Under the pieces are notes generated by a model. That model ran no database searches. It worked only from the letters and a program-made list of their open reading frames with translations, and was not told where the DNA came from. DNA of 7,803 nucleotides, from assembly GCA_018268545.1 (NCBI GenBank), contig JAFDWI010000120.1, positions 1-7,803 of the forward strand, given 5' to 3'. This document shows, in pieces, positions 5,248 through 7,803 of the stretch. Both the position numbers and the translations under genes were made by a program. Numbering within the stretch: position 1 is the stretch's first letter; every line of letters starts with the position of its first letter. This stretch comes from Actinomycetota bacterium (GTDB lineage: Bacteria; Actinomycetota; Acidimicrobiia; Acidimicrobiales; Iamiaceae).

Positions 5248-6618
5248 ATGACTGTTGCCCCGTCGCCTCTCGAGTTGACCGAACGGCATCTCGACATCGC
5301 CTCGGGGACGGTGACGCTCACGTTCACCTTCACACTCGGCGCCGACACGTTCACCGAGACCTTCACGCTCGCCGAGCCGATCGAGCCGCTCATCGATCCG
5401 TCGCATCCCTCGATCGAGCACCTGCTCGATCTGGCGCATCTGTGCGTGGGTGTGAGCTACTACAAGCTCACCCTGCCGGGCAGAGTCGTCTCGCCACGAC
5501 CGCTCCACCCCGCGATCGCCGCACTGGGCAACCACATCTACGACCACGGTTTGCGCGAACTCGCGGTCCGCAACGGCCTCGATGTTCCCCTTCCCTTCAC
5601 GATCGACACCGCTGACGGCGCACCCCCCGCCGCGACCGACCTGTTCACCGACATTTCCTTCGACGGACAAGGGCCCCTGGTGCCCTTCGGCGGTGGAAAG
5701 GACTCGACGTTGACACTCGACGTGCTCTCCGCGGCAGGCACCGAGCCGATCGCGTTCTCGATCCACGCGACGCCGGTGCACCGGCGATCAGCGGCCGCGG
5801 TCGGGCGACCGCTGCTGGAGATGACCCGTCGCCTCGATCCCCTGCTGCTGCAGCGCACCAAGGAGGGCGGCTGGAACGGTCACGTGCCGATCACCGCGAT
5901 CAACTCGTCGGTCTCGGCGATCGTCGCGGCGCTCGGTGGCCACCGGGACGTCGTCATCGCGAACGAACGTTCTGCCGAGGAGCCGACGCAGGTGCGCGGC
6001 GGTGTGCCGGTGAACCACCAGTACTCCAAGACGCTCCGGTTCGAGACCGCGCTGGCAGCGGCGATCGCTCCGACAGGGGTGCGCTACTGGTCGTTCGTGC
6101 GGCGATTCTCGGAGCTGGCGATCGCCGGGGCGCTCACCACCCGAGGCACATTGCGCAACGCGATCCTTTCGTGCAACCGGGCGTTCAGCATCACCAGTCC
6201 CGACCCGGACCCGCACTGGTGTCGGGACTGCGCCAAGTGCCGGTTCACGTTCGTGTCGTTCGCGCCGTTCCTGAGCGTCGCAGAAGCCGTCGAGATGTTC
6301 GGCGGCAATCTGCTCGACGACCCGGCGCAGCGTGACGGTGTGCGAGCGCTGTGGACGGACAAGCCCTTCGACTGCGTCGGTGAACGTGCCGAATCAGCCA
6401 TCGCGCTCGCCCGTCTGGCCGAACTCGCGGGATGGCGCGACTCGCTGCTGGTGCGTGAACTCGCCGGCGAGGCGCGTGCCGTGGCGGAAGCTTCGGGCAC
6501 CGACTTCGCCACACTGATCGCCCCGGCCGGAAACGACCTCGTGCCCGGTGCATACCGCAGCGTCGTCGACGCGGTCCTCACCGCGACCGCGTCGCGCGCC
6601 TTTGGCGACGGCTCGTGA
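5248..6618 (+). CDS. murL: MurL-type UDP-MurNAc-L-Ala-L-Glu epimerase
   Basis: A 456-residue cytosolic protein with an ATP-binding PP-loop, PFGGGKDSTLTLDVL (Ser153), followed by NGHVPITAINS (210-220), a segment starting ANERSAEEPTQVRGG, and VNHQYSKTLRFE. A cysteine cluster WCRDCAKCRF (325, 328, 331, with Cys309 before it) resembles a metal or redox site. These features match, from memory, the MurL family. In Xanthomonas MurL uses ATP to convert UDP-MurNAc-L-Ala-L-Glu to the D-Glu form, providing D-glutamate for peptidoglycan without MurI. The strongest support is context: the next gene overlaps it and is a MurD-like ligase, its known partner. The frame is open from 5116, but upstream residues look non-coding and overlap the hairpin. 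ATG 5248 follows a TACGAT box and gives a normal length; GTG 5242 is an alternative. A generic PP-loop ATPase is the fallback call. The function is predicted, not shown. Confidence 0.87.
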   Translation: MTVAPSPLELTERHLDIASGTVTLTFTFTLGADTFTETFTLAEPIEPLIDPSHPSIEHLLDLAHLCVGVSYYKLTLPGRVVSPRPLHPAIAALGNHIYDHGLRELAVRNGLDVPLPFTIDTADGAPPAATDLFTDISFDGQGPLVPFGGGKDSTLTLDVLSAAGTEPIAFSIHATPVHRRSAAAVGRPLLEMTRRLDPLLLQRTKEGGWNGHVPITAINSSVSAIVAALGGHRDVVIANERSAEEPTQVRGGVPVNHQYSKTLRFETALAAAIAPTGVRYWSFVRRFSELAIAGALTTRGTLRNAILSCNRAFSITSPDPDPHWCRDCAKCRFTFVSFAPFLSVAEAVEMFGGNLLDDPAQRDGVRALWTDKPFDCVGERAESAIALARLAELAGWRDSLLVRELAGEARAVAEASGTDFATLIAPAGNDLVPGAYRSVVDAVLTATASRAFGDGS

Positions 6619-7803
6619 TGGAACTCGCCGATCTCGCAGGGGCCGAGGTGGTGCTGCTCGGCGTCGGAATCGAGACGTTGTCGGTCCTGGCGCCCCTGCG
6701 CGCCGCCCCGGTCGGTCGGATCCGCGTCGTCGAGGCCGGTCCGATCGCCGATGAGCGCCGAGCCACACTCGAGAGCCACGGGATCGACACCGACGCGATC
6801 ACCGGTGAGATGCCCACGGGTCCGGTCGACGTCGTGCTTCGGAGCCCGGGGTTTCCCCGGCACCGGGTCGACGTCGAAGCGTTGTGCGCCGATGCCCGGA
6901 TCGCGACCACGCCGACCGGGTTGTGGCTCGCGATCCGGGGGCCGGCACGCACCATCGTCGTGACCGGCACGAAGGGCAAGTCGTCGACGGTCACGCTCAT
7001 CGCACAGGGGCTCGACCGGGTCGGCCTCACCCACGAGGTGGTCGGCAACATCGGCACGCCGCCGTGGCGCATCGACCCGCACACCGAGGCCGTGGTCGTC
7101 GCCGAGTTGTCGAGTTATCACGGTGCGGACCTGATCTCGACCGGTGAGATCGCGGTGCTCACGTTGCTCGCCGAGGATCACCTCGACTGGCACGGCGGAA
7201 TCGCCGCGTACCGACGCGACAAGCTCCGGATACTCGGCATCGGTCTCGGTGACCCGAACACGCCCTCTCACCGATTCGCCCTCGCCGACACCGCGCTGCC
7301 CGACCCGCACGGTCCCATCGTCGAGCGCGTCGAGGTCGCTGCCGGCGCCGACCTACGGGGTCACAACGTCGCACTCGCAGTCGCCGCGGTCCGGGCCGAA
7401 GCGGCCCTGCGCGACGTTCCGGTCCCCGATGCCGGCGAGTTCGCAGCCACGCTCGCAGCCGACTACCCGGAGTTGCCCGGCAGGTTCCGCGTGGTCTCAA
7501 CGCGTCGCGGTGTCACCTGGATCGACGATGCGCTGGGATCGAACCCGTCCGCGACCGCGGCTGCGCTCGGACATGTCGCCCCGGGGCCTGCGGTGTTGAT
7601 CTGCGGAGGCCACGACCGCAGCACCTCGCTCGATCCGGTGCTCACGGTGCTCGATGCCTGGCCGGAGGCGTCGCTCACGGTGCTCTGGCTGGGCGACGGC
7701 TCGGACCATCGCGCCACCGAACTCGGCGCCCATCGAGCAGTTGCCCACGTGGACGCGGTCGGCTCGATGGAGGACGCCGTGCGCCGCGCCGACGCGGTGA
7801 CCG
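6618..7803 (+). CDS. murD2: MurD2-type UDP-MurNAc-L-Ala--L-glutamate ligase, 3'-truncated by window edge
   Basis: The ATG shares its A with the murL stop (TGATG), so translation is probably coupled. The frame stays open to the window end; 395 residues are visible. Mur-ligase landmarks appear in order: an N-terminal Rossmann-like domain (VVLLGVGIETLSVLA), P-loop VVTGTKGKSST (114-124), GNIGTP, ELSSYH (163-168), LLAEDHLDWH (183-192), Lys202 in DKLRI where MurD carries its carbamylated lysine, RGHN (247-250), ELPGRFR (285-291), WIDDALGSNPSAT (301-313) and GGHDRSTSLDP (330-340). E. coli MurD has NDSKATN and GGDGKS at the last two sites, where Lys319, Thr321 and Lys348 lie near D-Glu. Here these become Leu, Ser and Arg. 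With the overlapping murL this supports a MurD2 that adds L-Glu to UDP-MurNAc-L-Ala. An ordinary MurD in an unusual place is the alternative. Roughly 50-60 residues are probably missing. Confidence 0.87.
   Translation, partial: MELADLAGAEVVLLGVGIETLSVLAPLRAAPVGRIRVVEAGPIADERRATLESHGIDTDAITGEMPTGPVDVVLRSPGFPRHRVDVEALCADARIATTPTGLWLAIRGPARTIVVTGTKGKSSTVTLIAQGLDRVGLTHEVVGNIGTPPWRIDPHTEAVVVAELSSYHGADLISTGEIAVLTLLAEDHLDWHGGIAAYRRDKLRILGIGLGDPNTPSHRFALADTALPDPHGPIVERVEVAAGADLRGHNVALAVAAVRAEAALRDVPVPDAGEFAATLAADYPELPGRFRVVSTRRGVTWIDDALGSNPSATAAALGHVAPGPAVLICGGHDRSTSLDPVLTVLDAWPEASLTVLWLGDGSDHRATELGAHRAVAHVDAVGSMEDAVRRADAVT

Noticed and set aside
6084..7310. 408-codon open frame on the minus strand across murL and murD2
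   Set aside because: It lies antisense to two genes with clear conserved motifs; its translation is Arg/Asp/Gly-rich with no recognisable domain, typical of antisense frames in high-GC DNA.

Overview
The window is GC-rich chromosomal DNA, almost fully coding, with strong G/C bias at third codon positions. A mycothiol-dependent formaldehyde dehydrogenase (MscR), an rph-rdgB operon and start codons placed just behind TANNNT boxes point to an actinobacterium. A deep branch such as Acidimicrobiia is possible, but that is only an inference. No insertion sequence, phage gene or CRISPR array is visible.

Layout from left to right. (1) 1-917, +: 3' part of a TrmA/RlmD-family RNA m5U methyltransferase. 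It converges across a 31-bp gap holding a short hairpin with (2) clpP, 949-1563, -. (3) 1603-1679, +: a tRNA with anticodon UAG and leucine-type features but only a five-base variable loop. (4) 1783-2271, +: a small three-helix membrane protein of unknown function. It converges, across a 16-bp perfect inverted repeat, with (5) the operon rph -> rdgB (3767 to 2335, -). A (GGGGCC)n tract on the coding strand lies at the 5' end of rdgB. (6) A divergent intergenic region, 3768-3975, carries an 80-bp imperfect palindrome next to the likely promoter of (7) mscR, 3976-5064, +. (8) A second long-loop hairpin separates mscR from murL (5248-6618, +), whose stop overlaps the start of murD2 (6618 to beyond the window end, +).

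The most notable content is the murL-murD2 pair. In the usual pathway MurI makes D-glutamate and MurD adds it to UDP-MurNAc-L-Ala. In the alternative route, established in Xanthomonas, MurD2 adds L-glutamate and MurL epimerises it on the nucleotide precursor. The overlapping genes here suggest that this organism builds the second residue of its peptidoglycan stem peptide this way, possibly without MurI. The other genes are housekeeping: RNA modification, proteolysis, tRNA 3'-end trimming, removal of non-canonical purine nucleotides, and mycothiol-linked formaldehyde/nitrosothiol detoxification. Their products do not obviously work together. Further points of interest are the atypical tRNA-Leu, the G-quadruplex-type repeat, and several palindromes that share sequence words.
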